Shown here one piece after another: positions 27,977-36,954 of a DNA stretch of 62,927 nt. The notes beneath the pieces are model-generated. The model was not told the origin of the DNA. It saw only the letters and a program-made list of their open reading frames with translations, and searched no databases. This stretch comes from a virus. The stretch lies in IMG/VR virus record IMGVR_UViG_3300035187_002838, positions 1-62,927 of that record; one strand, 5' to 3'. The position numbers were made by a program, and so were the translations under genes. Each line of letters begins with the position of its first letter. The first letter of the stretch is position 1.

Positions 27977-28554
27977 TATCATTTAATTCAACACTTATAG
28001 CTTTGTTACAAAACCCAGTAATAAATGCTTTTTATTTAGTAAAAATAGGTTTGCCTTCTGGATTTTATTTGACAACGTCTCATTTTGCAAATATAACGTT
28101 ATCCAACGGTGATACATATCTTTCAGATGGGAAATTGCTGAGCGCTGATGTCCCTAAATTATCTTCTGTTGTTGATAGAGAAATTTATAAAGTTGTGCTT
28201 GCTGATGTTGACTATACTTTAGGTGCAGCAATGCAAACAGGAATCGTAGGAAAGGTATTTGAGGTTAGGATAGGCTTTATAGATCCAGCAACTGAAGTTC
28301 CTTATACACAGATTGAGAATACAATTCTTGCATATAAAGGTATTATAGATAGCATAGGCTATAGTATCGAAACAGGTAATACAGGTGAAGCAGCTCTTTC
28401 TATTTCAGGTGCAAGTCCGATGGCTGACTTAGATCTTACAAGAACTCCCTATTCTAGCAAAGAATATATTAGAGGACTGTTCCCTAATGACAGCTGTTTC
28501 GATCAGGTATATGAAGGCTCAGGACCTGTAAATATTAAATGGGGTAAAGGATAA
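27973..28554 (+). CDS. Tail tip protein (DUF2163 / gpL-like), 193 aa
   Basis: Overlaps both neighbours (4 nt upstream, 1 nt downstream), so it is tightly coupled. Typical segments are L-V-K-I-G-L-P-S-G-F-Y-L-T-T, V-V-D-R-E-I-Y-K-V-V-L-A-D-V-D-Y, and a C-terminal F-P-N-D-x-C-F-D-Q. The layout is similar to the DUF2163 tail proteins found just before the J-like protein. A Cys near the C-terminus could bind an iron-sulfur cluster together with others as in lambda gpL, but too few Cys are visible to say so. Confidence 0.6.
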   Translation: MISFNSTLIALLQNPVINAFYLVKIGLPSGFYLTTSHFANITLSNGDTYLSDGKLLSADVPKLSSVVDREIYKVVLADVDYTLGAAMQTGIVGKVFEVRIGFIDPATEVPYTQIENTILAYKGIIDSIGYSIETGNTGEAALSISGASPMADLDLTRTPYSSKEYIRGLFPNDSCFDQVYEGSGPVNIKWGKG

Positions 28555-31500
28555 TGGGATTACTTACAGCAATTACTGCAATAGGAGTGTTTCTATCAAA
28601 AGTTCAGGTTTTTATTGTCTTAGCTTCAATGGCATACCAAATAGTACAAGCTAAGAAAATGCGTAATGCAGCAAAAGCAGCTGCTGAAGCGAGAAAAGGC
28701 TTTGAACTAGTTGTAGAAGCGGCTATCCAGCCAATACCTTTAGTTTACGGAAGAGCTATTATAGGTGGAACGAGAGTTTACCATAACACTAGTAGCTCAT
28801 TTGTGATGCCTACTACTCCTACTACTGCAAATAAAACCTTCAGCACTGGTGCTGCAGCGCAAGCCGGTGACAATTACACTTACACTGATGAGAACGGAAG
28901 TTTAGCTACAGTCACGTATGGTGGTACTCCTGAAAAGAAATTAAATTCTAATATTAACGGCTCGAAAAATGAATTTTTGTTTTTCCAGCAAGCACTTTGC
29001 GTGGGTCCTATCAACGCAGTATATGATGTAATTATTGATGAAACACAGTTTTTGAATGACCCTGCTCTAGGCGATTCGTATACTGAGTTTGTGTATAAAA
29101 GCGGTTCCTTTGTAAGAGATACTGACAATAAAGCAGCAATGCGTCTTGATTATTTTTACAATGGTGGTGTAGACCCCATAATGTCCAGCAACTTTGGGGA
29201 AAGATCTACCGCAACTTTTAATAACATTGCGTACCTGTCAGCTACAATTCGTTTAGACAGAGATGAGCCACAGTTTAATAAAGTACCTACTATTCAAACT
29301 TTTATTGAAGGTAGAGTAGTAAGAGAAATTTCAAGAAGTGGAACAAGTCCAAATTTTTCATATGCATTAGGTAATAATGTTTACTCTAACAATCCTGCTT
29401 ATTGCTTGTTAGACTACTTGCTAGATTCTACCGTAGGTAAGGGATTAACAATTTCCGATATTGACTTAGGTAGTTTCTATGATGCTGCTCAAATCTGCAA
29501 TACAGTCGTACAAAGCAATGTAAATGTCGGTGGAAATATTTGGCAAACTACAGACAAAATTACTAGAAATATTAGCACTCGAAATTTACCTTTATACGAG
29601 TGTAATATTATTATCGATGTTTCTAAACCTATTCGAGAAAACGTTCAATCTATACTCTCAACAATGGGCGATGCAAGACTTGTATGGTCACAAGGTCGAT
29701 ATAAGTTGTTGCTTCAATATCCTGCTACGAATGCTAATATTAATCTTGCAGCAACAATAACCGATGATGACTTAGTACATGACAAGCCTGTGGAAATTCT
29801 CTGGCCATCGGCAAGTGATAGACTTAATTCTTGCACTATACGATATCATAATGAAGCAACTAACTTTAAAGAAGACTCTGTGTCTTGGCCTCCCAAAATC
29901 AATAGCACATTTGCTAGAGGTCTTGGCGCTACAAAGTATGTTGCAGTATCTGGTTGGGAAGGCACTAGCGAAGGTGAAAGACTCTTAAATAATTATGCTG
30001 TTTGGAACGGCGGTTCTAATACAACTTCAATGTCTTGGAAAATAGTTGCACCTTCTTCTGGCGACTATGCTTTGAAATTTACTGCAGACGATGTTATAGA
30101 CATTACTTTGAATACCACAAGTTCTAGAAGTGGGCATACTGGTGTATCTACTGTAACAAGAACACTTACTGCAAATGCGGAGTATACAATATCAATATCC
30201 GCAACAAACACTGGAGGTTTGTTTGGAGCTGCAGCAACCTTAACGGCACCTGATGGTACTACAGTTTGGACAACCAGAAGTGATGCTTATACGTCTTTTG
30301 TAAACATATCTCAAACAAACACCGTTTACAACGCATATCTTGCAGAAGATAATAATGTCAAACTAGAGACAGACATTTTTGCAGAAGGCATTACCGACTA
30401 TTATCATGCTATTGCAAAAGCTGAAGAAACTGTAAGAATCAGTCGTACAGCTAGAACAATAAGATTTCAATATGTATTAAAGAATAACTATTTAGAGCCT
30501 GGCGACATTATTAAGCTAAACAGCGCTACTCTAAGCTTAGGCAATACCTCTGATGTATATCTCAGAGTGAATGAAGTAAAGCTTGAAGATAATGCAATTT
30601 GTGAAGTTGTAGGATCTCAGTTTGATGCAGCACAGCTTGTATGGAGTACTAAAGACTCACAAGCAATAAATGCTATTAAATTGTACAACTTCTTTTTGTA
30701 TGCACCATCGAGTCTTACATTTACAGCGGGTAACAATGTTGTAGCTAATTCTCCTGGAACTTTGACTTGGCCGGCATCTTCAAGCCCTTCTATTAGTGGA
30801 TACATACTTTATTTTCATAAAGTATTAGATCTAGACAGCAGCGGCCGACCGATATATAATGAAATTGGCCGCGCAACTCAAACTCTGTTTTATGTCCCTG
30901 ATTTAGGTGATGTTAATGGCGTTTTTGGTGTAAGAGCTTTTACAGACTCAATTGTATCTGATTTAAGGACTAGTGGCAATGCCGTTAGGCTTAATACTGC
31001 ATTAGTGCCACCAACACCAACTGGGTTTGCTGTAGCATTAGGAGGCGATTACAATCAAGTTTCAAAGCTCACTTGGACAATTCCTGCCTTAAGGTCTAAT
31101 GGAATTCCTTACGCCGATCATTTCTTTACGAAGATTTTTAGAGCAAAAGACATTCCGAATCCGGTATTTATTGAAGTAGGTACTTCAGGTACTAGTGAAT
31201 ATTTAGATATTTCAGCAGAATTTGGAAATTTGCTTTACAGAATTGCTTTCGTTTCAAGAAGAAATATTACAGGAAATTTATCTTCAATTGTAAGTACCAC
31301 GTTACAGCCTAATTACTCAGTTATTCCTGGAATTTCAGCGCCAAGTGTAAATGTAAGTAATGAGAATATAAGTTTTGGTGCTCCTCTGAATGGATATGCA
31401 GGTATCGTATTTTCCAGCGGTTCATCTGAAATTACAGCTTTTATCGGAAATACTCAACTAACTTATGGCACAACTGGCGCAAATACGTTTAGTGTAACCT

Positions 31501-33350
31501 CTCAAGTAAGCACTGGTATTACCGTTGCAGCCGGCACGGGCACTGGCTCTACATACACAGTTCCTGCACCTACAGCAATGAGTGCTGATGTCGCATTTAC
31601 TGATTTGTCTATTGTTGTAAGAGACGGTGCCGGAACAGCCTTGCCAGCTATTTCTAAAAGAATAACTTACAGCTTAAGCCGAAGAGGTGAAGGTGGAGCT
31701 GAAGGGACTAAAAGCGTCGCTATTAGCTGTTTTAAGTGGTCTACTACACCTATAAGTCCAATACCATCTCAAGCTGCAACTCTAACGTGGGCCGATTTAA
31801 GTATAAATTCATACCCATCAGGCTGGACTGCTGTTCCAGGTGCTGCAGCTAATAATGGGATGGTTTTATACCAACTTACGGCAATCGTTACTGCAACAGT
31901 CTCTGCTACTACGACAAACTTTAATTGGAGCTCAGGTTATATAGGTTCAATTGGTTATAGGCAAGACGGTTCAATAGGTTTACAAGGAAAATCTAGTAGA
32001 ACTGCGTATACTGTAACAACTAGCGCTACTCCTCCTACTGGTATAACAGCAGGTACAGGTGATGTTGTTCCAACTTCTCCAGGGACATGGAGTTTCAGTG
32101 CTACAAGCACACTGACAGAAGGTCAGTACATGTATCAAGTCGACGGCTTGTATGATGTTGTTACTGACGCAATTGTTTGGGGTAATGCTTACTTAAGTAA
32201 TCTGAAAGTTGGTTCTTTAAGTGCTATATCTGCAAATCTTGGAGCTATAAGTGCAGGCTCTATAAATATCAACAGCGGTGTAGCTACTATTTCAAATACT
32301 GGTGCAGCAGTCTTTAGAAATATTCAGATACAAGACTCTGGCGGTGGAATTATTCTGCAAAGTAACGGAAATATTGATTACTCAAGAGTAAATAATAAAC
32401 CGGCATCTCTGAATGATATTAATACTGCCGAAAGTACTAAGCTTACTGGTATTGCAACTGGTGCTAATAACACTTCTATTGATGCTAATGGTTTGATACA
32501 AGGAGTTAGTTCCGGTAGTGGGACTTTGGTGTCAAATGACAAGATACGCTCTGGAGGTATTAATTTAGTAGGTAATAGTGGTTTTATGAAAACCAGCCCC
32601 ACCATGCCTACCAATTGGAGTCTTTATAATAATGCTGGCGTTGCCACTACAACTTCTGTTCAAGCTGGTGGCTTGTTTGGTCAAAACTACTATAGAGTAA
32701 CTACTGGCGCAAATACAACATCAACAATGGGTATTTATATTGTCCCTAGTTCTACGGACTCTGTCAAAGCTTGGGAACCTGGACAAACTTACTGTATTTC
32801 TTATTGGGCAAGAGGCCAGGCAGGCGCTGTTGGAAAGACTATGAACGGTTTTGACAGCAATATGGGTTTTAATACTACTACAATTTTAGAGAATCCAGCT
32901 GTGACAGGTACATGGCAGCGTTACGTATTTAAAGGAAAACCTAACAGCAATGCAACAACACCTAATGGTGAATTGTTTCTCTCTTGGTTCACTACTGGAA
33001 CTTTAAATAGCGGCTCTATTATTGATATTTGTTGCCCTAAAGTAGAGCTGGGAGATCAGCCTAGTTCTTGGACGCCAGCTCCTCAAGATCTTGTCTCTGT
33101 TGGTAATAAGATTACAGCTACGACTGCTTCAACATTTATTGCTGATGCTGCGATTCAAAATGCTCAAATTGGTGATGCCCAAATTAGTCTTGCGAAAATT
33201 AACACCGCCACTATCGGCAGCCTGTCTGCAATAACAGCGACTATAGGTACATTACGAACTACAGCTAGTGGTAGCCGAGTAGAAATCCGTGACAACGTAA
33301 TAGAAGTTTACGAAAGTAATGTTTTACGTGTTAAAATTGGAAACTTATAA
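28554..33350 (+). CDS. Tip attachment protein J-like / central tail fibre, 1598 aa
   Basis: Residues about 1-70 include a hydrophobic segment and Q-P-I-P-L-V-Y-G-R-A-I-I-G-G-T-R-V, typical of the J family. G-V-D-P-I-M-S-S-N-F and I-R-L-D-R-D-E-P-Q-F-N belong to the J core. Residues about 730-960 look like fibronectin III-type domains. Residues about 1340-1510 resemble a carbohydrate-binding jelly-roll (N-S-G-F ... P-T-N-W-S ... Y-C-I-S-Y-W-A-R-G ... K-V-E-L-G-D-Q-P-S-S-W-T-P). The C-terminal 90 residues have a short repeat-like S-L-x-A-I-T-A-T-I-G-T-L. It most likely binds the host receptor. Confidence 0.85.
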   Translation: MGLLTAITAIGVFLSKVQVFIVLASMAYQIVQAKKMRNAAKAAAEARKGFELVVEAAIQPIPLVYGRAIIGGTRVYHNTSSSFVMPTTPTTANKTFSTGAAAQAGDNYTYTDENGSLATVTYGGTPEKKLNSNINGSKNEFLFFQQALCVGPINAVYDVIIDETQFLNDPALGDSYTEFVYKSGSFVRDTDNKAAMRLDYFYNGGVDPIMSSNFGERSTATFNNIAYLSATIRLDRDEPQFNKVPTIQTFIEGRVVREISRSGTSPNFSYALGNNVYSNNPAYCLLDYLLDSTVGKGLTISDIDLGSFYDAAQICNTVVQSNVNVGGNIWQTTDKITRNISTRNLPLYECNIIIDVSKPIRENVQSILSTMGDARLVWSQGRYKLLLQYPATNANINLAATITDDDLVHDKPVEILWPSASDRLNSCTIRYHNEATNFKEDSVSWPPKINSTFARGLGATKYVAVSGWEGTSEGERLLNNYAVWNGGSNTTSMSWKIVAPSSGDYALKFTADDVIDITLNTTSSRSGHTGVSTVTRTLTANAEYTISISATNTGGLFGAAATLTAPDGTTVWTTRSDAYTSFVNISQTNTVYNAYLAEDNNVKLETDIFAEGITDYYHAIAKAEETVRISRTARTIRFQYVLKNNYLEPGDIIKLNSATLSLGNTSDVYLRVNEVKLEDNAICEVVGSQFDAAQLVWSTKDSQAINAIKLYNFFLYAPSSLTFTAGNNVVANSPGTLTWPASSSPSISGYILYFHKVLDLDSSGRPIYNEIGRATQTLFYVPDLGDVNGVFGVRAFTDSIVSDLRTSGNAVRLNTALVPPTPTGFAVALGGDYNQVSKLTWTIPALRSNGIPYADHFFTKIFRAKDIPNPVFIEVGTSGTSEYLDISAEFGNLLYRIAFVSRRNITGNLSSIVSTTLQPNYSVIPGISAPSVNVSNENISFGAPLNGYAGIVFSSGSSEITAFIGNTQLTYGTTGANTFSVTSQVSTGITVAAGTGTGSTYTVPAPTAMSADVAFTDLSIVVRDGAGTALPAISKRITYSLSRRGEGGAEGTKSVAISCFKWSTTPISPIPSQAATLTWADLSINSYPSGWTAVPGAAANNGMVLYQLTAIVTATVSATTTNFNWSSGYIGSIGYRQDGSIGLQGKSSRTAYTVTTSATPPTGITAGTGDVVPTSPGTWSFSATSTLTEGQYMYQVDGLYDVVTDAIVWGNAYLSNLKVGSLSAISANLGAISAGSININSGVATISNTGAAVFRNIQIQDSGGGIILQSNGNIDYSRVNNKPASLNDINTAESTKLTGIATGANNTSIDANGLIQGVSSGSGTLVSNDKIRSGGINLVGNSGFMKTSPTMPTNWSLYNNAGVATTTSVQAGGLFGQNYYRVTTGANTTSTMGIYIVPSSTDSVKAWEPGQTYCISYWARGQAGAVGKTMNGFDSNMGFNTTTILENPAVTGTWQRYVFKGKPNSNATTPNGELFLSWFTTGTLNSGSIIDICCPKVELGDQPSSWTPAPQDLVSVGNKITATTASTFIADAAIQNAQIGDAQISLAKINTATIGSLSAITATIGTLRTTASGSRVEIRDNVIEVYESNVLRVKIGNL

Positions 33351-33361
33351 AAGGACTGTGT

Positions 33362-33676
33362 ATGCCTTACGGAATGAGAATTTGGGATGCTAGTGGCAAT
33401 CTAACTCTAGACACCACAGACCGAATAACCCGGTTTGTGACAAGTATAACACCAGGTACTATCGCAGCAAATTCAACAGTCAGTTACAGTGTGCCCGGCA
33501 TCGTAGACGATGGTACGTGGTTTTTGGTAGTAATGAACACATGGCGACCGGCTTCTAATAGCACTGCTGTTTTTATCGTAATGACAATTACATCTGGTTT
33601 TATAAATGCTGAAAATAAGAGTACCACGGCTTGGACAAATGGTCTTGGTACTAGAATAGAAGTATTTAGGGGCTGA
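33362..33676 (+). CDS. Small tail fibre-like protein, 104 aa
   Basis: Starts 11 nt after the J-like gene with AAAGGAC upstream. The pattern Y-G-M-R-I-W-D-A-S-G-N-L-T-L-D-T-T-D-R is common at the start of small phage tail proteins encoded after J. The remainder is predicted beta-rich. It shares the Y-G-x-x-I-x-x-A-x-x-N opening with the next gene, which suggests that they are paralogues. Confidence 0.65.
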   Translation: MPYGMRIWDASGNLTLDTTDRITRFVTSITPGTIAANSTVSYSVPGIVDDGTWFLVVMNTWRPASNSTAVFIVMTITSGFINAENKSTTAWTNGLGTRIEVFRG

Positions 33677-33677
33677 T

Positions 33678-34313
33678 ATGTCATACGGTATTAATATTTA
33701 TAACGCTGCCAATAACATTATTATTAGCCAAGACTTTACTAACTATCACGTGGTTTCAAGCGGCACACTTGCAAATGCTGCGGCATGGCCTACGATTGCT
33801 GCTAATGAGATTCTTTTTATCAGAGCAAATACAGCAGGTGCAATAGTAAGATCTAGTATTCCGATAGGCACAATTTCGGTTTCTGCTGGGCTTGTCGAAT
33901 ATGTTGTGGTTAGACGTACTCCAAGCCCTTCCGCTAACACGTTTGGCCTACGCGTATATCAATCCGACGGAGTTAGCATAGCCTTTGACTCGGGGGCAGC
34001 AGCTGCAAAAATTGTATCAAGCTATACAAAAGTTGGACGGTCTGATGGGTTTTTTGCGTATTGGAATGTTACACTAAATCAACCTATTGCAGTTCCTACT
34101 GGCAGAAAACGATATATTACTGCCGAACCTTTCAGAGGCTTGACAGCAGTTTGGCCAGGATTCTTTCCTTTTCCGCCTGCTATAATTCTTGACCAAATCA
34201 CTTGGACCTCTGATACGCAACAGTATATTGACCAATTTACCACGGGTGGTGGTGGTTCAGGCGCTCCAATAGACTTTCAAAGTTCAAAGATCTTTTTAAC
34301 CATTGATATATAG
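33678..34313 (+). CDS. Tail fibre-like protein, 211 aa
   Basis: Starts 1 nt after the previous stop. The opening S-Y-G-I-N-I-Y-N-A-A-N-N-I-I-I-S-Q-D matches the preceding gene. The rest is beta-rich and ends with a Gly-rich stretch before an aliphatic C-terminus (S-S-K-I-F-L-T-I-D-I). It is probably an accessory tip or side-fibre component. Receptor role inferred only. Confidence 0.6.
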   Translation: MSYGINIYNAANNIIISQDFTNYHVVSSGTLANAAAWPTIAANEILFIRANTAGAIVRSSIPIGTISVSAGLVEYVVVRRTPSPSANTFGLRVYQSDGVSIAFDSGAAAAKIVSSYTKVGRSDGFFAYWNVTLNQPIAVPTGRKRYITAEPFRGLTAVWPGFFPFPPAIILDQITWTSDTQQYIDQFTTGGGGSGAPIDFQSSKIFLTIDI

Positions 34314-34320
34314 GCCCAAA

Positions 34321-34923
34321 ATGATGAGTGTATTCGTATATCTTGACCAAAATCAAACACCAACCGGAGTGCAGCGTTTCGAAACAATGCCCGGAGTGGA
34401 CATTACAGTTCCACCTGGAGTCTTGTATTTTGAAGACGCTTCTGAGCTACCTAATGACATGGATATCATAAACCATTGGAGAATAAAATCAGGTGTGTTA
34501 ACAGACGTCGGTCCAAATCCAGGTCCTTCGTATCGTTGGGACACAAATTCTGAAAGCTGGATTCCAGACATACCAAAGGCAAAAGAAAATAAACTTCAAC
34601 AATTAAAAGCTACGAGAGACCAAAAAGAATCTGGAGGCTTTGTTTGGGATGGTAGCGTATTTGATAGTGATCCATTGAGCCAATTAAGGATACAAGGTAG
34701 TGTAGCATTAGCGCAAGTTGCTTTTGCTTCCAATACGCCCTTTACAATAGAGTGGACTTTAAAAAACAATTCTATAAGAAGTCTTTCAGGACAAGATATG
34801 ATTCAAGTTGGACTCTCTTTAGCAAATCATATTATCACAATTCATCAGACTTATAGAGATTTAAAAGAACAGTTAAGTAATGCAACTACTCTGCAAGTTA
34901 TAGACAATATTTTATGGCCTTAG
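34321..34923 (+). CDS. Tail fibre assembly-like protein with DUF4376 domain, 200 aa
   Basis: ATG 34321 is chosen; a TTG at 34303 would overlap the previous gene. The second half has the DUF4376 pattern: K-L-Q-Q-L-K-A-T-R-D, then S-G-G-F-V-W-D-G-S-V-F-D-S-D, and S-Q-L-R-I-Q-G-S-V-A-L-A. These proteins occur beside tail fibres and are thought to be fibre assembly factors or fibre components. The last 10 nt overlap the next gene. Confidence 0.75.
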   Translation: MMSVFVYLDQNQTPTGVQRFETMPGVDITVPPGVLYFEDASELPNDMDIINHWRIKSGVLTDVGPNPGPSYRWDTNSESWIPDIPKAKENKLQQLKATRDQKESGGFVWDGSVFDSDPLSQLRIQGSVALAQVAFASNTPFTIEWTLKNNSIRSLSGQDMIQVGLSLANHIITIHQTYRDLKEQLSNATTLQVIDNILWP

Positions 34924-35369
34924 CTGTAATTGATAAAATAAAGCTTTTTCATGAGATTGCATACTGTGTCAACATGTATGCTAATTTGAATGACTTCACT
35001 TTTCTTCCAATCGATCGTAATTTAGCTATCCAAAATTTAGCATTAGCAGTACGTCGTCAAAAGTTTGTAAGAGTTTTAAAACAGGACAATCAAATAGTAA
35101 CCTGGATTTATGCAGATGTTGGAAATAGTCTTCATATGACTGAAAGAATACTTCAACAGCAATACTACTGCTCAACTTTAACTGGAACAAAAGCTTTTAG
35201 GGCAGTTCAAATCTTACACGAAGAACTTTTAAAATATGCTAAAGAAAATAAATACGACATAGTATTTTCCAATGGAAGTCATATGGATGAAAAATACGTC
35301 TTTACTCGTATGCTGGAAAAACTAGGCTGGCAACGCCGGGGCTACGTGGCCTACAAACGGCCCGACTAG
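34914..35369 (+). CDS. GNAT-like acetyltransferase, 151 aa
   Basis: The C-terminal half resembles the GNAT fold as seen in small phage proteins: A-F-R-A-V-Q-I-L-H-E-E-L-L-K-Y-A, then E-K-L-G-W-Q-R-R-G-Y-V-A-Y-K-R. Similar genes often follow tail genes. Substrate unknown; it could modify a virion or host protein. The GC-rich 3' end (35330-35369) merges into the structured region that follows. Confidence 0.55.
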   Translation: MALAVIDKIKLFHEIAYCVNMYANLNDFTFLPIDRNLAIQNLALAVRRQKFVRVLKQDNQIVTWIYADVGNSLHMTERILQQQYYCSTLTGTKAFRAVQILHEELLKYAKENKYDIVFSNGSHMDEKYVFTRMLEKLGWQRRGYVAYKRPD

Positions 35370-35460
35370 GTACCAGACGGGTCCACCTTGCAAAAATTTT
35401 TCGTCGGTAGGGCCAGGGTGATGTCGTGAAAAATCGCGTCACCTTGGACCGTTTTTCTTT
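35370..35460 (+). terminator. GC-rich structured spacer ending in a terminator-like hairpin
   Basis: GGTCCA (35380-35385) pairs with TGGACC (35445-35450), which is followed by GTTTTTCTTT. Inside, AGGGTGA (35415-35421) pairs with TCACCTT (35439-35445), forming a second, stacked stem. The start GGTACCAGACGGG resembles the segment at 6233. This can act as a late-transcript terminator ahead of the lysis cassette. It may also be a member of the same RNA family as 6139-6279. Confidence 0.55.
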
Positions 35461-35478
35461 GCATATTTATTAGCGGAA

Positions 35479-35494
35479 CCCGTTAGATTAACCC
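35479..35494 (+). promoter_or_regulatory. Repeated promoter-like motif, copy 2 (before lysis genes)
   Basis: CCCGTTAGATTAACCC, preceded by AGCGGAA. It is identical to copy 1 over 16 nt. It lies directly after the terminator-like hairpin and 75 nt before the holin start. An AGGA/TCCT hairpin lies downstream at 35496-35510. Confidence 0.6.
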
Positions 35495-35568
35495 AAGGAC
35501 GGCCCCTCCTATTAGATATCTGTATCATATTGTAGTAGATGTTATAGTACTAAAGTATAAGGAATAGA

Positions 35569-36096
35569 ATGATACCATTAATGATTCAGCCGCTCATTGC
35601 AGGAGGTCTTAATCTCCTTGCTAATGCAGCTATGGCAAAAGGTAAAGAATGGATTCAAGAAAAGACAGGTATTGATATTGATAAAGGTTCTTTGTCACCT
35701 CAAGAACTTCATGCTCTACAACAGTATGAAATGGATCACGAGGAAGAGCTCTTAAGAATCAAACAAGAAGACAATAGAATTGCTGCAGACCTTGAAAAAG
35801 CATATTTAGCAGATGTGCAAAGTGCTAGAAACATGCAGCAGACTGCTATCGAATCTGACGATAAATTTGTCAGACGGTTTGTGTATTACTTTGCAATTTT
35901 CTGGGCAATTTGTACGGCGTCTTACATTGGATTTATTACCTTTGGTGTAGTGCCTGAAGATAATGTAAGATTTGCAGACACAATTCTTGGCTTCTTGCTC
36001 GGCACAATTTTGTCTGGAATTTTTAACTTTTTCTATGGTTCGTCTAAAGGCAGTCAAGATAAAACTCAAGCAATGCTTAAGGAGATCTCTAAATGA
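35569..36096 (+). CDS. Holin, three-TM / GTA-holin type, 175 aa
   Basis: Holins permeabilise the inner membrane to end the lytic cycle. The N-terminal region is amphipathic. Residues 85-95 contain D-V-Q-S-A-R-N-M-Q, the signature seen in the three-TM holin family. Two hydrophobic segments follow (F-V-Y-Y-F-A-I-F-W-A-I-C-T-A-S-Y-I-G-F and D-T-I-L-G-F-L-L-G-T-I-L-S-G-I). The end is F-F-Y-G-S-S-K-G-S-Q-D-K-T. It overlaps the endolysin gene by 4 nt. Confidence 0.8.
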   Translation: MIPLMIQPLIAGGLNLLANAAMAKGKEWIQEKTGIDIDKGSLSPQELHALQQYEMDHEEELLRIKQEDNRIAADLEKAYLADVQSARNMQQTAIESDDKFVRRFVYYFAIFWAICTASYIGFITFGVVPEDNVRFADTILGFLLGTILSGIFNFFYGSSKGSQDKTQAMLKEISK

Positions 36097-36422
36097 TGAC
36101 ATTAGGTCAACATCAAGAAGCCTTTGCGAGAGATCTTGCAAAACTATTGTCAAAAGCTTTTGAGCTAGGTTATGATGCTCGCTTAGGTGAGCTACAAAGA
36201 ACAGTTGATCAGCAGACTATTTATGTTAAGACAGGCAAGTCGCAAACAATGAATAGTATGCATTTAAAGAAATGTGCAATTGACATTTTCTTTACAAGAT
36301 CAGGGCAGCTTGTATACCCTGAAGAGCTTGGGAAATATTGGGAGAGCTTAAATTCTCTTAACCAAGCTGGTATGTTTTGGCGAAAATTTAAAGATGGTCC
36401 ACATTACGAAAGAAGGTGCTAA
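36093..36422 (+). CDS. Endolysin, M15-type L,D-/D,D-peptidase, 109 aa
   Basis: The product probably cuts peptide cross-links in peptidoglycan. It has the zinc ligands of M15 peptidases: S-M-H-L-K-K-C-A-I-D (H and D spaced as in S-x-H-x-x-G-x-A-x-D) and the distal H of D-G-P-H-Y-E. No signal peptide is visible, so export depends on the holin encoded just before, with which it shares an ATGA overlap. The size is small but normal for this family. Confidence 0.8.
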   Translation: MMTLGQHQEAFARDLAKLLSKAFELGYDARLGELQRTVDQQTIYVKTGKSQTMNSMHLKKCAIDIFFTRSGQLVYPEELGKYWESLNSLNQAGMFWRKFKDGPHYERRC

Positions 36423-36533
36423 ATGGCTACGAAACCAATGATCCCAATTAAGAAAGATAATTTTAAAACTTGCCCTGGATGCCCTAGTCCAGGTAAGTGC
36501 AAAGCTGCAGGCAAGTGTCTTAAAAGCAAGTAA
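36423..36533 (+). CDS. Cysteine-rich mini-protein, 36 aa
   Basis: Starts directly after the endolysin stop. Sequence pattern C-P-G-C-P-S-P-G-K-C-K-A-A-G-K-C, four Cys in 16 residues, suggests a zinc-binding knuckle. I recognise similar tiny proteins next to lysis genes in other phages, but know of no function. A terminator hairpin follows 5 nt downstream. Confidence 0.6.
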   Translation: MATKPMIPIKKDNFKTCPGCPSPGKCKAAGKCLKSK

Positions 36534-36537
36534 CATC

Positions 36538-36566
36538 AACCCCACTGAAAGGTGGGGTTTTATTTT
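36538..36566 (+). terminator. Intrinsic terminator after the lysis cassette
   Basis: AACCCCAC (36538-36545) pairs with GTGGGGTT (36552-36559), with a 6-nt loop followed by TTTTATTTT. A clear rho-independent terminator. Confidence 0.9.
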
Positions 36567-36575
36567 GGAGTTAAG

Positions 36576-36827
36576 ATGCCATACGATCCTAGTAGAAAAA
36601 GAGATTACAAAAAAGAATATAAGCAAGACCTGAAAACAGGCAAGTCCGGTCCAGATAGTGATCAACATGAACGTCAGAAGGCTAGACGAATGTATGATTC
36701 TATGGGCGTTGATAGGGATGGTAAACATATAGACCACAAGAAGCCAATTAGGAGTGGCGGTAAGTCTGTTAAAGGTAATTTAAGATTACGTGACCCTAGC
36801 AAGAACAGCGCTGATAACGGCAAATAG
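36576..36827 (+). CDS. Small HNH-like protein, 83 aa
   Basis: ATG 36576 has GGAG at 36567-36570. The N-terminus is basic (Y-D-P-S-R-K-R-D-Y-K-K-E-Y). The C-terminal half has an HNH-like core: I-D-H-K-K-P-I-R-S-G-G, then K-G-N-L-R-L-R-D-P-S-K-N. Small HNH proteins near lysis or terminase genes can be nicking partners of terminase. Here the terminase is not in view. It lacks the Cys pairs of classic HNH endonucleases. Confidence 0.6.
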   Translation: MPYDPSRKRDYKKEYKQDLKTGKSGPDSDQHERQKARRMYDSMGVDRDGKHIDHKKPIRSGGKSVKGNLRLRDPSKNSADNGK

Positions 36828-36841
36828 TTCAACGGGTGTCA

Positions 36842-36872
36842 TGCGGAAAAGTCGGTATCTTATATGATAAGC
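36842..36872 (+). repeat. Spacer repeat R1, copy 1
   Basis: TGCGGAAAAGTCGGTATCTT followed by ATATGATAAGC. Two more copies lie at 40908-40928 and 41515-41540. All lie in gene-free spacers of the small-gene island. In copy 2 the sequence forms the 3' arm of a long hairpin. Confidence 0.7.
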
Positions 36873-36891
36873 AAAAGCCTATCAACAAATT

Positions 36892-36910
36892 CATATGCGA
36901 TGCGCATATG
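36892..36910. other. Perfect inverted repeat, CATATGCG-atg-CGCATATG
   Basis: Eight base pairs with a three-nucleotide loop, in the spacer before the first paralogous small gene. Without a T tract it is not a terminator. It may be an operator or an RNA hairpin. Confidence 0.55.
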
Positions 36911-36954
36911 GACTTTTGTAATCTACGCCTAAACGGGCAATGGAGAAGTCAACA

